Shown one piece after another: positions 36,679 through 45,701 of a DNA stretch of 64,000 bases. The stretch lies in NCBI RefSeq assembly GCF_024339125.1, contig NZ_CP101417.1:2553001-2617000 (forward strand), written 5' to 3'. Below the pieces are notes generated by a model. The model searched no databases. It saw only the letters and a program-made list of their open reading frames with translations, and was not told the DNA's origin. The position numbers and the translations under genes are program-made. Source of the DNA: Xanthomonas hortorum (GTDB taxonomy: Bacteria; Pseudomonadota; Gammaproteobacteria; Xanthomonadales; Xanthomonadaceae). The stretch's first letter is position 1. The number at the start of each line of letters is the position of its first letter.

Positions 36679-37620
36679 TTAGGCAGCGACCGCCTTGGGG
36701 CCGGTGGTCGGCTGGTCCAGGGTGAACAGACTTTCCGGCAATTCCTTGAACAGCTGCGACAGCTGCTCCAGAAACGCAGTCATCGCCGAGCTGCGGCGCC
36801 AGACCATTGCGATACGCCGGCTGGGCTGCTTGTCTTCGCGGAAGCGGATCAGGCGGATGTTTTCCGAACGTGCCACCGGCGGTTTGACTGCCAGCAGCGG
36901 CAACAAGGTGACGCCCACATTGGCGGCCACCATCTGGCGCAGGGTTTCCAGGCTGGTGGCCTGGAACTCGGATTTTTCCAGCGCGCCGGCCAGATGGCAC
37001 ACGTCCAGGGCCTGTTCGCGCAGGCAATGGCCATCTTCCAGCAACAACAGGCGCTGCTCGGACAAGTCGTCCAGCGTCATGCTGTCGTGGCGCGTCAGCG
37101 GATGGCCTTCCGGCACCGCCAGCACGAAGGGTTCTTCGAACAGGAATTCTGCGTGCAGCTGATCGTCCTGCACTGGCAGCGCGAGTAGCGCGGCATCCAG
37201 GCGCCCTTCGCGCAACTGATGGATGAGCTGGTCGCTTTTTTCTTCGATCAGCAGCAGTTCCAGGCGTGGAAAACGCTGGCGAATGCCCGGTACCACATGC
37301 GGCAACAGATACGGTGCCAGCGTGGGAAAAATGCCCAGCCGCACGGTACCCGCTTCCGGGTCCTGACTACGTCGTGCGGCTTCCTTCATCTGTTCCACTT
37401 CGGCCACGATGCTGCGTGCGCGCACCGCGGCTTCGCGGCCGGCAGGCGTCAACATCACCTTACGCGGCGCGCGCTCCACCAACGAGACGCCGAGCTCGTC
37501 TTCGAGCTTCTTGATCTGGGTGGACAGGGTTGGCTGACTGACGAAACACGCCGTTGCAGCACGACCAAAATGCTTGTGGTCGGCCAGGGCTACCAGATAC
37601 TTCAGGTCACGCAGATTCAT
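36679..37620 (-). CDS. oxyR: Hydrogen peroxide sensor and LysR-type activator OxyR
   Basis: LysR regulator of 313 residues. The N-terminal HTH reads KYLVALADHKHFGRAATACFVSQPTLSTQIKKLEDEL. The redox pair is Cys199 (LEDGHCLREQ) and Cys208 (LDVCHLAG), the same numbering as in E. coli OxyR, so peroxide sensing by disulfide formation is expected. It activates ahpC and other peroxide genes. Located 91 bp after ahpF on the same strand, it may be co-transcribed with ahpCF through a hairpin at 37677, and should also feed back on the ahpC promoter. Confidence 0.96.
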   Translation of the reverse strand: MNLRDLKYLVALADHKHFGRAATACFVSQPTLSTQIKKLEDELGVSLVERAPRKVMLTPAGREAAVRARSIVAEVEQMKEAARRSQDPEAGTVRLGIFPTLAPYLLPHVVPGIRQRFPRLELLLIEEKSDQLIHQLREGRLDAALLALPVQDDQLHAEFLFEEPFVLAVPEGHPLTRHDSMTLDDLSEQRLLLLEDGHCLREQALDVCHLAGALEKSEFQATSLETLRQMVAANVGVTLLPLLAVKPPVARSENIRLIRFREDKQPSRRIAMVWRRSSAMTAFLEQLSQLFKELPESLFTLDQPTTGPKAVAA

Positions 37621-37676
37621 GTGCAGCAGCCCTTGTTGCGTTGACGGGAAACGACGTGAGCACTTGGCGAGCTTAA

Positions 37677-37695
37677 CGCCCGGCGGTGCCGGGCG
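37677..37695 (-). terminator. Hairpin between ahpF and oxyR
   Basis: Perfect 8-bp stem CGCCCGGC / GCCGGGCG with a 3-base loop, 16 bases past the ahpF stop. No T-run, so partial read-through into oxyR is likely and could set oxyR levels below ahpCF. Confidence 0.5.
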
Positions 37696-37710
37696 CTGTG
37701 TTGTGGGCGG

Positions 37711-39303
37711 TTATGCGGCCTCAGCCACAACCTCGGCGCTGACCGGTGCACTGGAGCGGATCAGGTAATCGAACGCGCTCAGTGCAGCCTTGGAACCTTC
37801 GCCCATCGCGATCACGATCTGCTTGTACGGCACCGTGGTGGCGTCGCCGGCAGCGAACACGCCGGGGAGATTGGTCTGGCCACGGTCGTCGACGATGATC
37901 TCGCCGCGCGGCGACAACGCCACCGCACCCTTGAGGAACTCGGTATTAGGCAGCAAGCCGATCTGTACGAACACGCCTTCCAGATCGACATGCTGGATGT
38001 CGCCGCCGGTACGGTCCTTGTAGACCAGGCCGGTGACCTTCTGCTCATCGCCCAGCACTTCGGTGGTCTGCGCGCTGGTGATGATGCGCACGTTGTGCAG
38101 GCTGCGCAGCTTGCGTTGCAGCACTTCGTCGGCGCGCAGCTTGTCGTCGTATTCCACCAGCGTGACATGCGCAACGATGCCGGCCAGATCGATCGCGGCC
38201 TCAACGCCCGAATTGCCGCCACCGATCACCGCCACGCGCTTGCCCTTGAACAACGGGCCATCGCAATGCGGGCAATAGGCCACGCCCTTGTTCTTGTACT
38301 GATCTTCGCCCGGCACGTTCATCTGCCTCCAGCGAGCGCCGGTGGACAGGATCACGGTCTTGCTCTTGAGCGAGGCGCCATTGGCCAGCTTGATCTCGAT
38401 CAGGCCATCGGCACCGGCCGGAATCACCTGCTCGGCACGCTGCAGATTCATGATGTCCACATCGTACTGGCGCACGTGCTGCTCGAGCGCGGCGGCCATT
38501 TTCGGGCCTTCGGTTTCCGGCACCGAGATGAAGTTTTCGATCGACATGGTGTCCAGCACCTGGCCACCGAAACGCTCGGCGGCCACGCCGGTGCGGATGC
38601 CCTTGCGTGCGGCATACACCGCCGCTGCCGAACCGGCCGGGCCACCGCCGATCACCAGCACGTCGAAGGCGTCCTTGGCCGCAATCTTGACTGCGTCGCG
38701 CTTTGCGGCGTTGGTGTCGAGCTTGGCGACGATCTGCTCCAGCGTCATGCGGCCCTGGTCGAACAATTCGCCGTTCAAGTAGACGGTGGGCACCGACATG
38801 ATCTGGCGGGTTTCGACTTCTTCCTGGAACAGCGAGCCGTCGATGGCGACGTGCTTGATGCGCGGGTTGAGCACGGCGGCAAGATTCAGCGCCTGCACCA
38901 CGTCCGGGCAGTTCTGGCACGACAGCGAGAAATAGGTTTCGAACTGGTAGTCGCCATCCAGGTGCTGCACCTGCTCGATCAGCTCGGCGGTGGCCTTGGA
39001 AGGGTGACCGCCGACCTGCAGCAGCGCCAGCACCAGCGAGGTGAACTCGTGGCCCATCGGCAGGCCGGCAAAGCGCAGCGAGATGTCCTGGCCGGGCGTG
39101 GTCAGCGCGAACGACGGCTTGCGCTGGTTGTCGTCGCGGTGGATGTCCAGGCTGATCTTGTCCGACAGCAGCACCAGGTCTTCGAGCAGGTCGAGCATGT
39201 CGCGCGAACCGGCGCTCTCGTCGATCGAGGCATTGATCTGAATCGGCCGCGTGACCCGTTCCAGGTAGGCGGTCAGCTGGGTCTTGAGGTTGGCATCCAA
39301 CAT
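37711..39303 (-). CDS. ahpF: Alkyl hydroperoxide reductase subunit F
   Basis: NADH-dependent flavoprotein disulfide reductase of 530 residues that reduces AhpC. The N-terminal double-thioredoxin domain carries the SCQNCPD dithiol. The C-terminal thioredoxin-reductase-like part has [21 protein letters not shown] (FAD), [13 protein letters not shown] (redox CxxC), [14 protein letters not shown] (NADH), and [15 protein letters not shown]. The ATG at 39303 ([10 protein letters not shown]) is the family start, with AGGAG-like sequence upstream. It is second in ahpC-ahpF-oxyR. Confidence 0.97.
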   Translation of the reverse strand: MLDANLKTQLTAYLERVTRPIQINASIDESAGSRDMLDLLEDLVLLSDKISLDIHRDDNQRKPSFALTTPGQDISLRFAGLPMGHEFTSLVLALLQVGGHPSKATAELIEQVQHLDGDYQFETYFSLSCQNCPDVVQALNLAAVLNPRIKHVAIDGSLFQEEVETRQIMSVPTVYLNGELFDQGRMTLEQIVAKLDTNAAKRDAVKIAAKDAFDVLVIGGGPAGSAAAVYAARKGIRTGVAAERFGGQVLDTMSIENFISVPETEGPKMAAALEQHVRQYDVDIMNLQRAEQVIPAGADGLIEIKLANGASLKSKTVILSTGARWRQMNVPGEDQYKNKGVAYCPHCDGPLFKGKRVAVIGGGNSGVEAAIDLAGIVAHVTLVEYDDKLRADEVLQRKLRSLHNVRIITSAQTTEVLGDEQKVTGLVYKDRTGGDIQHVDLEGVFVQIGLLPNTEFLKGAVALSPRGEIIVDDRGQTNLPGVFAAGDATTVPYKQIVIAMGEGSKAALSAFDYLIRSSAPVSAEVVAEAA

Positions 39304-39457
39304 GGAAAACTCCTGGGAATGGGCAAGGGGAGGGCGTGGCGTCGCTGCAATGAGGCAGGTCGCCGGGGAGGAGGGGATGAACCGCAGCCGGCGCAATGCT
39401 CGGGAATGCGTGCTGGCGATGGCTGGCGGGCAGCCCGGCACCGGCTCCGGTTCACCC

Positions 39458-39511
39458 CCGGCCCATCGCTGGGCCGGAGATGTCCCTCCGGCCTGGCGAC
39501 AGGCCGAAGGG
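39458..39511 (-). promoter_or_regulatory. Two consecutive hairpins in the ahpC-ahpF intergenic region
   Basis: Stem 1 (39484-39511): CCCTCCGGCCT / AGGCCGAAGGG, one mismatch. Stem 2 (39458-39477): CCGGCCCA / TGGGCCGG, perfect. They start about 11 bases past the ahpC stop. They could protect the ahpC transcript or limit read-through to ahpF, giving more AhpC than AhpF. Confidence 0.55.
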
Positions 39512-39521
39512 ATGCGTCGAC

Positions 39522-40085
39522 TTAGATCTTGCCGACCAGGTCCAGCGACGGAGCCAGGGTCTTGGCGCCTTCCTTCCACTTGGCCGGGCAGACCTGACCA
39601 GGGTTGTTGGCGACGAACTGGGCAGCGGTCAGCTTGCGCAGCGTCTCGGTGACGTCGCGGGCGATCGAGTTGTCGTGGATTTCCAGCGTCTTGATCACGC
39701 CTTCCGGGTTGATGATGAAGGTGCCGCGCAGGGCCAGGCCTTCTTCTTCGATGTGCACGCCAAAGGCGCGGGTCAGCTGGTGGGTCGGGTCGCCGATCAG
39801 CGGGAACTGCGACTTGCCGACGGCCGGCGAGGTCTCGTGCCACACCTTGTGCGAGAAGTGCGTGTCGGTGGTGACGATGTACACCTCGGCGCCGGCCTTC
39901 TGGAACGCGGGGTAGTTGTCGGCGGCGTCTTCCACTTCGGTCGGGCAATTGAAGGTGAAGGCGGCCGGCATGAAGATCAGCACCGACCACTTGCCCTTCA
40001 GGCTGGCTTCGGTGACTTCGATGAAATTGCCGTTGTGGTACGCATTCGCCTTGAACGGCTTGACCTGGGTGTTGATGAGAGACAT
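39522..40085 (-). CDS. ahpC: Alkyl hydroperoxide reductase subunit C (2-Cys peroxiredoxin)
   Basis: Typical 2-Cys peroxiredoxin of 187 residues that reduces H2O2 and organic hydroperoxides. The peroxidatic cysteine is Cys47 ([18 protein letters not shown]) and the resolving cysteine is in GQVCPAKW near residue 166. The robust-Prx GGLG-type loop region is [16 protein letters not shown]. Start [19 protein letters not shown] is the family norm. First gene of the peroxide operon; an OxyR-like site lies 78 bp upstream. Confidence 0.97.
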   Translation of the reverse strand: MSLINTQVKPFKANAYHNGNFIEVTEASLKGKWSVLIFMPAAFTFNCPTEVEDAADNYPAFQKAGAEVYIVTTDTHFSHKVWHETSPAVGKSQFPLIGDPTHQLTRAFGVHIEEEGLALRGTFIINPEGVIKTLEIHDNSIARDVTETLRKLTAAQFVANNPGQVCPAKWKEGAKTLAPSLDLVGKI

Positions 40086-40162
40086 TGAGTTTCCTCGAGC
40101 GATGAAAGGGGGCGGGGGGATGGAACAGCGGACATGGTAGGCAGGATCGATAGATTTCTCAA

Positions 40163-40199
40163 ATCGATTAATGGGATTGCATAGATAGGCTGAGGCTAT
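40163..40199. promoter_or_regulatory. Candidate OxyR-binding site upstream of ahpC
   Basis: The right half is exact: ATAG-N7-CTAT (40185-40199), itself the palindrome GATAG-N7-CTATC. At 11-bp spacing to the left are degenerate quarters ATCG (40163) and GGAT (40174). This matches the four-part OxyR pattern ATAG-N7-CTAT-N7-ATAG-N7-CTAT in spacing. It lies 78-114 bp ahead of the ahpC start. Confidence 0.55.
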
Positions 40200-40278
40200 C
40201 GGCTTTGCAGGCTGTCTCTGCCGCTGCAGGGGGCCATTCCATCTCCGATAATGGTCAGCCGATGTTTCGCAGGAGTGA

Positions 40279-41139
40279 ATGATCCGTATGAGCGACGACC
40301 CAGCCGGCCTTGCTGCCGACCAGTTGCTGCGGCGGGCAGCCGAGCGGATCGAGCGCAGCGATGCCGAACCGTTGCTGCTGCATGCGCTGGGGCGCGACCG
40401 CGCCTGGTTGTTTGCGCATGGCCGCGATCCGGTTGCGGATGCTGTCGCGCAGGCGTTCGAGGCGTTGGTACAGCGGCGTCAGGCCGGCGAACCGGTCGCG
40501 TATCTGACTGGCACGCGTGGATTCTGGACGCTGGATCTGGCGGTCTCGACTGCCACCTTGATCCCGCGCGCCGATACCGAAGCGCTGGTCGAGCTCGCCC
40601 TTGAGCGCTTCGACAACATGCCAGGCCGCTGTGCTGCCGATCTGGGCACCGGGAGCGGCGCGATCGCACTGGCCATCGCCAGTGAACGGCCACACGCCCA
40701 GGTGATCGCCACCGATGCCAGTGCCGCAGCGCTTGCTGTCGCCCAGCAGAACGCCAACCGCCATCAGCTACGCAACGTCGAATGCCGACTGGGTCACTGG
40801 TTTGCACCGCTGGCGGGTGAGTGCTTCGATCTGATCGCCAGCAACCCGCCGTATATCGCCGCGCACGACCCGCATCTGAGTGAAGGCGATCTGCGCCACG
40901 AGCCGGCCAGCGCGCTCGCCTCCGGCCCCGATGGCCTGGACGACATCCGGCTGATCGTCGCCGATGCGCCCATGCATCTGTTGCCGGGCGGATGGCTGCT
41001 GCTCGAACACGGCTGGGACCAGGGCACGGCGGTGGCCGACCTGCTGCGCGCGCGCGGTTTCGAGGCGGTGGCGACGCATCAGGATCTGGAGCAGCGCGAT
41101 CGGGTGACGTTGGGGCGCTGGTCGCACGCTGCGGGCTAA
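40279..41139 (+). CDS. prmC: Peptide chain release factor N5-glutamine methyltransferase PrmC
   Basis: Methylates the GGQ glutamine of RF1 and RF2 with SAM. The protein has 286 residues. The N-terminal helical domain contains [18 protein letters not shown] and [14 protein letters not shown] (the substrate-binding FxG-type motif), then [12 protein letters not shown], the SAM loop [16 protein letters not shown] and the signature SNPPYI. An AGGAG stands just before the ATG at 40279; an ATG at 40288 is the alternative. It diverges from ahpC and stands alone. Confidence 0.94.
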   Translation: MIRMSDDPAGLAADQLLRRAAERIERSDAEPLLLHALGRDRAWLFAHGRDPVADAVAQAFEALVQRRQAGEPVAYLTGTRGFWTLDLAVSTATLIPRADTEALVELALERFDNMPGRCAADLGTGSGAIALAIASERPHAQVIATDASAAALAVAQQNANRHQLRNVECRLGHWFAPLAGECFDLIASNPPYIAAHDPHLSEGDLRHEPASALASGPDGLDDIRLIVADAPMHLLPGGWLLLEHGWDQGTAVADLLRARGFEAVATHQDLEQRDRVTLGRWSHAAG

Positions 41140-41370
41140 GCGCGGCTGACAAAACCCAGCAAGCGGTCGTTGTCAGGTGGATGCGGACGGCGCTCAGACC
41201 CGGCGAGCTCGGGTGGTACATGCCGATTCCGAGCATCGACTGCGCCCCCCTTGGCAATGCGCGCAGGCGTTTTTTGGTCGCTCCGAGCCTACGCGCATTG
41301 CCTTGCGCCAGCCCTTGGTCGATCGTATGGGCGCTGCCGATACACTAGCGGTTTCCCGCAGGACCGACGC

Positions 41371-42312
41371 ATGCGCACGCTCTATCCCGAGATCACGCCG
41401 TACGACCACGGCACCCTCCAGGTCGACGACCGCCACACGCTGTATTTCGAGCAGTGCGGCAACCCGCAGGGCAAGCCGGTGGTGATGCTGCACGGCGGCC
41501 CCGGCGGCGGTTGCAACACCAAGATGCGGCGCTTTCACGACCCGGCCAAGTACCGCATCGTGCTGTTCGATCAGCGTGGCGCCGGCCGCTCGACCCCGCA
41601 TGCCGATCTGGTCGACAACACCACCTGGGATCTGGTCGCCGATATCGAGCGCTTGCGCGAACACCTGGGCATCGCGCGCTGGCAGGTGTTCGGTGGCAGC
41701 TGGGGCTCGACGCTGGCACTGGCCTACGCGCAGACCCACCCGCAGCAGGTCACCGAGCTGGTGCTGCGCGGCATCTTCCTGCTACGCCGTTTCGAGCTGG
41801 AATGGTTCTATCAGCAAGGTGCCAGCCGGCTGTTTCCGGATGCCTGGGAGCATTACGTCAATGCGATTCCGCCGGTGGAACGCGCCGATCTGATGTCCGC
41901 CTTTCATCGCCGCCTCACCAGCGACGACGAAGCCACGCGCCTGGCCGCAGCCAAGGCGTGGAGCGTGTGGGAAGGCGCCACCAGCTTCCTGCATGTGGAC
42001 GAGGATTTCGTCACCGGGCATGAGGACGCGCATTTCGCACTGGCGTTTGCGCGCATCGAGAACCACTACTTCGTCAATGGCGGTTTCTTCGAGGTCGAAG
42101 ATCAGCTGCTGCGCGACGCGCACCGTATCGCCGACATCCCCGGCGTGATCGTGCACGGCCGCTACGACGTGGTGTGCCCGCTGCAAAGCGCATGGGATCT
42201 GCACAAGGTGTGGCCGAAGTCGACACTGCAGATCAGCCCGGCGTCCGGCCATTCGGGCTTCGAGCCGGAAAACGTCGATGCGCTGGTGCGTGCGACAGAT
42301 GGGTTTGCCTGA
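41371..42312 (+). CDS. pip: Proline iminopeptidase
   Basis: Alpha/beta hydrolase (S33) that removes N-terminal proline from peptides in the cytoplasm. The 313-residue length and the nucleophile at Ser110 (FGGSWGSTLALAY) equal the Xanthomonas enzyme of known structure. The oxyanion motif is HGGPGGG, and the catalytic Asp and His follow in GRYDVVCP and SGHSGFEP. A cap domain lies between. The start at 41371 is the known family N-terminus (MRTLYPEITPY). A 70-bp palindromic repeat follows the gene. Confidence 0.96.
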   Translation: MRTLYPEITPYDHGTLQVDDRHTLYFEQCGNPQGKPVVMLHGGPGGGCNTKMRRFHDPAKYRIVLFDQRGAGRSTPHADLVDNTTWDLVADIERLREHLGIARWQVFGGSWGSTLALAYAQTHPQQVTELVLRGIFLLRRFELEWFYQQGASRLFPDAWEHYVNAIPPVERADLMSAFHRRLTSDDEATRLAAAKAWSVWEGATSFLHVDEDFVTGHEDAHFALAFARIENHYFVNGGFFEVEDQLLRDAHRIADIPGVIVHGRYDVVCPLQSAWDLHKVWPKSTLQISPASGHSGFEPENVDALVRATDGFA

Positions 42313-42366
42313 GTGACGACGTCGATCGCTGCCGAGGCATGCGCCTAACGCAATCAGCGCATGACC

Positions 42367-42436
42367 TGTAGGAGCGCGCTCGCGCGCGATGAGGCGTTAC
42401 CGGTAACACCTCGTCGCGCGCAAGCGCGCTCCTACA
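42367..42436. repeat. GTAGGAGC-type palindromic (REP-like) element
   Basis: A 70-bp near-perfect palindrome: TGTAGGAGCGCGCT opens and AGCGCGCTCCTACA closes it, with GCGCGCGA/TCGCGCGC and GTTACCGGTAAC at the centre. This is the GTAGGAGC class of REP sequences seen in pseudomonads and xanthomonads, usually mobilised by RAYT proteins. No RAYT gene is in the window. It lies between two convergent genes and may also terminate both. Confidence 0.82.
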
Positions 42437-42449
42437 GTGATTGCCGGTT

Positions 42450-43247
42450 TTAACGCGGCAGCAGCGCATCCGCCAATGGCGGCAGGATGCGCGCCAATCG
42501 ATCGGCCCATGCACGTTGCCCCGCCGCATCGGCGATCAAATCCTGGCGCAGTTCCAGTTCCACATGCAGCAGTCTGCGGCCTTCGCCGTAGACCGGAATC
42601 GCGTAGTCGCTGGTGTCGCTGACCGCGTAGGGCTGGTTGTCGCCGACCACCAGATCCGGCTCGTTGCGCAAGGCTTGCAACAAGCGGTGTGCCAGCCGTG
42701 TGTCGCGGTGGTACAGCACACCCGCATGCCAGGGCCGTGCGTTGCCGGCCATCGCCGGGGTGAAGCTGTGCATCGACACGAGCAGCGTGGGCTGACCGCG
42801 CGCCTGGCGTGCATCGAGTTCTGCAGCGATACGCGCGTGGTATGGCGCGAAGATCTCGTCGATGCGTTGCCGCCGCGCGTCGGCCGATAGCTGCAGATTG
42901 CCGGGAATCGATGTGCCGTCGCTGACCTCGGGCATCAGCGTTGCCGAACCATGCGGGCGATTGCAGTCGATCACCAGCCGCGAATAGGTCTGGGCAACGG
43001 CGAACGCATCCAGCGCATCGGCCAACAAACGGGTGACTTCGGCAATGCCGATATCCCAGCCGATATGGCGGTCCAGTTCCTGCTGCGGCAGGCCCAGATT
43101 GGCCAGTCGCGCCGGTACGCGCTGACCGGCGTGATCGGCGATCAGCAACCACGGCGATGCCGCTTGCGCGTTGAACACAGTGAACGTTGCGGGATCGTCG
43201 GCGCCCAGCAAGCGGGCAGGGGTGACTTCAGTCGTTGCTTCAACCAC
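42450..43247 (-). CDS. N-formylglutamate amidohydrolase family protein
   Basis: Protein of 265 residues from a GTG at 43247 that overlaps the end of the Nudix gene by eight bases. It has the FGase pattern: LLIADHAGQRVPARL, HIGWDIGIAEV, YSRLVIDCNRP, LLVSMHSFTPAM and LLHVELELRQDLI. The His/Glu residues in these blocks are the likely metal ligands. Characterised relatives hydrolyse N-formylglutamate, but this minimal group is not tied to histidine breakdown and no hut genes are near. It ends the four-gene coupled operon. Confidence 0.82.
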   Translation of the reverse strand: MVEATTEVTPARLLGADDPATFTVFNAQAASPWLLIADHAGQRVPARLANLGLPQQELDRHIGWDIGIAEVTRLLADALDAFAVAQTYSRLVIDCNRPHGSATLMPEVSDGTSIPGNLQLSADARRQRIDEIFAPYHARIAAELDARQARGQPTLLVSMHSFTPAMAGNARPWHAGVLYHRDTRLAHRLLQALRNEPDLVVGDNQPYAVSDTSDYAIPVYGEGRRLLHVELELRQDLIADAAGQRAWADRLARILPPLADALLPR

Positions 43248-43791
43248 GCGGGGTGCCGTCCAGTGCGTGGTCGACCAGGTACAGCCCGGCCCACAACTTT
43301 GGATCCATCTGGTAGCCCTCGGCCATCTTCTGCACCAGCCAGGCGCCGACCTGTGCGCGCGGGATTTCGTGCACGGTGATGTCTTCGCTGGCATCGCCGC
43401 CGCCTTCGCCGACCTTGCGCAGGCCGGTGGCGCGCACGAAGGCGATCTTCTCGCTACTGGCGCCGGCCGAGGTCGGGCCGATCATCAGCACTTCGGCGTG
43501 CTCGGCGGTCCAGCCGGTTTCTTCTTCCAGTTCACGAATCGCCGACAGCTCGATCGATTCATCGGCATGCACATCGCCGACCAGGCCAGCCGGCATTTCG
43601 ATGGTGCGCGCCTGCAACGGCACGCGGAACTGTTCGACGAACAACATCGCATCGTCCGGCGTCACCGCCACGATGATCGCGGCCAGGCCGCCGGCATGCA
43701 CGCGCTCTGAATATTCCCAGGTGCCGCGCACAACCATGCGCTGGTACTTGCCTTCGTAGACCACGGTGGGCGGGGTGTCGTGTCGGTTCAT
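43240..43791 (-). CDS. Nudix hydrolase
   Basis: Nucleoside-diphosphate-linked-moiety hydrolase of 183 residues. The Nudix box starts with the Gly of GLVGDVHADES and continues AIRELEEETGW, so the metal-binding REUXEE glutamates are intact. Upstream VFVEQFRVPLQ-type sequence (MLFVEQFRVPLQART) resembles ADP-ribose pyrophosphatases such as NudF/NudE relatives, which makes ADP-ribose or a similar dinucleotide a reasonable guess. It overlaps the exonuclease stop by ATGA and the amidohydrolase start by eight bases. Confidence 0.87.
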   Translation of the reverse strand: MNRHDTPPTVVYEGKYQRMVVRGTWEYSERVHAGGLAAIIVAVTPDDAMLFVEQFRVPLQARTIEMPAGLVGDVHADESIELSAIRELEEETGWTAEHAEVLMIGPTSAGASSEKIAFVRATGLRKVGEGGGDASEDITVHEIPRAQVGAWLVQKMAEGYQMDPKLWAGLYLVDHALDGTPRG

Positions 43792-44774
43792 GGGTGCAGA
43801 CCTTGTTCCAGGGAAACGGTGGGAAGCGCTGCGGGTGCGCCGGTGCACGCGGCCAGCAGCCGACGCCGGGTGAGCGGGCCGAAGCGCAAGCTCTCGCACA
43901 ATCCGGTCAGCATGTCCGCGTCGGCCTGCGCACGCGTGAAACCTGTTGCGGTCAGCGCCAACGGCGCATCGAGCGCAATGGTGCTGAGCTGGCGCCACAG
44001 CAAGGCGTGTTCGCGCTGTTCGCGCAGCCGCACCGCCATTTGCGCGGCGCCACGCAGGCGCAAAAATGGGAGTTCGTCCACGCGCTCCAGCAAGGCATCC
44101 AGGCTGCCGAAATGCGCCAGCAATATTGCGGCGGACTTGGCGCCGATGCCGGTGACGCCGGGAATGTTGTCGATGGCATCGCCGCACAACGCCAGATAAT
44201 CGGCAATCTGGTGCGCATGCACGCCATAGCGAGCCTTGACGCCGTGCATGTCCCAGCGTTGATTGCGTGCGTAATCCCATTGTTCGTCGTGTTCGAACAA
44301 CAGCTGCGACAGATCCTTGTCGGCCGAGACGATCACCCCGCGCAAGCCCTGCGCACGCGCGCCGTGCAAGGCGCTGCCGATCAGATCGTCGGCCTCGTAG
44401 TCGCGGTGGGCCAGCACGCTCAGCCCCAATGCCGCGCATAGCGCCTTGCAATGGGCGAACTGGCGCCGCAGCGCATCCGGTGCCGGGGTGCGATTGCCCT
44501 TGTAAGCGGGGTACAGGGCGTGGCGAAAACAGCTGTCCAGCGCTTCGTCGAAAGCAATGGTGATGTGCGCGGGGTCTTCGCGTTCGAGCAGGTCGAGCAG
44601 GAAGCGCGCAAAGCCATGCACCGCATTGGTCGGCCAGCCCTGCGCATCCTGGAATTCGTCCGGGATGGAATGCCAGGCGCGGAACACGTACAGGCTGGCA
44701 TCGACCAGGTACAGCGGGGTCGGGCGCGCGCTGGTGGGCGGCGCGCCGTCGATCGTGGTGGTGTACGAGGTCAC
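43788..44774 (-). CDS. 5'-3' exonuclease / flap endonuclease domain protein
   Basis: Protein of 328 residues of the PolI-N-terminal/FEN family without a polymerase domain, like ExoIX (Xni). Key blocks: LVDASLYVFRAWHSIP, ITIAFDEALDSCFRHALYPAYKGNR, HRDYEADDLIGS, VIVSADKDLSQLL, DYLALCGDAIDNIPGVTGIGAKSA (helix-hairpin-helix). The acidic metal ligands appear intact. The GTG at 44774 shares bases with the stop of the nitroreductase gene (GTGA). It may remove flaps or RNA primers; the operon context is unusual for this function. Confidence 0.86.
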   Translation of the reverse strand: MTSYTTTIDGAPPTSARPTPLYLVDASLYVFRAWHSIPDEFQDAQGWPTNAVHGFARFLLDLLEREDPAHITIAFDEALDSCFRHALYPAYKGNRTPAPDALRRQFAHCKALCAALGLSVLAHRDYEADDLIGSALHGARAQGLRGVIVSADKDLSQLLFEHDEQWDYARNQRWDMHGVKARYGVHAHQIADYLALCGDAIDNIPGVTGIGAKSAAILLAHFGSLDALLERVDELPFLRLRGAAQMAVRLREQREHALLWRQLSTIALDAPLALTATGFTRAQADADMLTGLCESLRFGPLTRRRLLAACTGAPAALPTVSLEQGLHP

Positions 44775-45346
44775 GGCGTCCAGTCGCGCAGCAACGCACG
44801 CGGATCCGGGCGCTCGCGTTCGGGGACCTGCATGCGTGGCGTGCCGATGTGGATGAAGCCGGCGATCCGCTCGTTTTCCTCCAGGCCCAGATAGCCGGTC
44901 ACCGCCGGGTCGTAGGCCACCCACGCGCTCAGCCACTGCGCGCCGAAACCGTGCGCCTGCGCCGCCTGTAGCAGTGCAAAGCACACGCAGCCGGCGGTCA
45001 GCAATTGTTCCTGTTCGGGCACCTTGTGTTCGGGGCGCAGCGAAGCGATCACCACGATCGCCAATGGCGCATCGTTGAAGCGCCCGCGTTCTTTCGCGAT
45101 CGCCGCAGCCGATGCCAGCGGGTCGGCTGCCTGGGTGCGTTCGGCAAGGAAATCGCCCAGTGCCTGGCGCGCGTCGCCGCTGATGCGCAGGAAGCGGAAC
45201 GGCACCAGCTTGCCGTGATCGGGCACGCGCACCGCCGAGGTGAGCATGCGCAGCAGGGTGTCCTTATCCGGCCCGGGCTCGCCGAGCTGTTTGGAGGGGA
45301 CCGAACGGCGCGCGTCCAGCGCCTGGAGCGAATACGGTGGGTGCAT
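44771..45346 (-). CDS. Minimal nitroreductase (YdjA-like)
   Basis: FMN-dependent nitroreductase of 191 residues, the short YdjA type. DARRSVPSKQLGEPGPDKDTLLRML with SAVRVPDHGKLVPFRFL matches the FMN-phosphate binding arginines and the YdjA APDH block, then GAQWLSAWVAYDPAV and the C-terminal GFIHIGTP. Start ATG at 45346 (MHPPYSLQAL). First gene of the nitroreductase-exonuclease-Nudix-amidohydrolase operon. Physiological substrate unknown; these enzymes reduce nitro compounds or quinones in vitro. Confidence 0.87.
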   Translation of the reverse strand: MHPPYSLQALDARRSVPSKQLGEPGPDKDTLLRMLTSAVRVPDHGKLVPFRFLRISGDARQALGDFLAERTQAADPLASAAAIAKERGRFNDAPLAIVVIASLRPEHKVPEQEQLLTAGCVCFALLQAAQAHGFGAQWLSAWVAYDPAVTGYLGLEENERIAGFIHIGTPRMQVPERERPDPRALLRDWTP

Positions 45347-45701
45347 AGTTCCGGATCGAAGCAGCGAAACGGCAATTATAGACGGGCCCTTCCCAACGCC
45401 CGCCGCATCGTGCCCGGCCAGGCACCTGCAACCGGGCCAGGGCCGACGGCGTGGGCGGGCCTGCCAAGCGCAAGGCTTAACCCTCGCCAGCGTATAAAGG
45501 GCTTGGCAAGCGCCACAGCGGCGCTGCAAGCTACGATGTTCACTTGACACGCAAACCACGGGCGGTCACGAATAAAGTGAGAGATTCATCACATTTAATG
45601 GATGAGCGAAACGCCTACCATGCAATAGCGGAATTTGGGGCCGCGTCCGTTTTTTCTTGTTTGAATATTTTCACGCCTGCAGGGGCGGGGAGCCTTTGCG
45701 C
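45347..45701. other. Divergent intergenic region, no gene seen
   Basis: 355 bp between the nitroreductase and DUF1631 genes. The DUF1631-proximal third is AT-rich and contains TTGACA at 45544 and AATAAA at 45571, but the 21-base spacing is poor for a sigma-70 promoter. GTGA/TCAC half sites at 45577-45592 have 8 instead of 6 spacer bases. Confidence 0.4.

Noticed and set aside
45577..45593. Clp/CRP site ahead of the DUF1631 gene
   Set aside because: GTGA and TCAC half sites are separated by 8 bases instead of 6.
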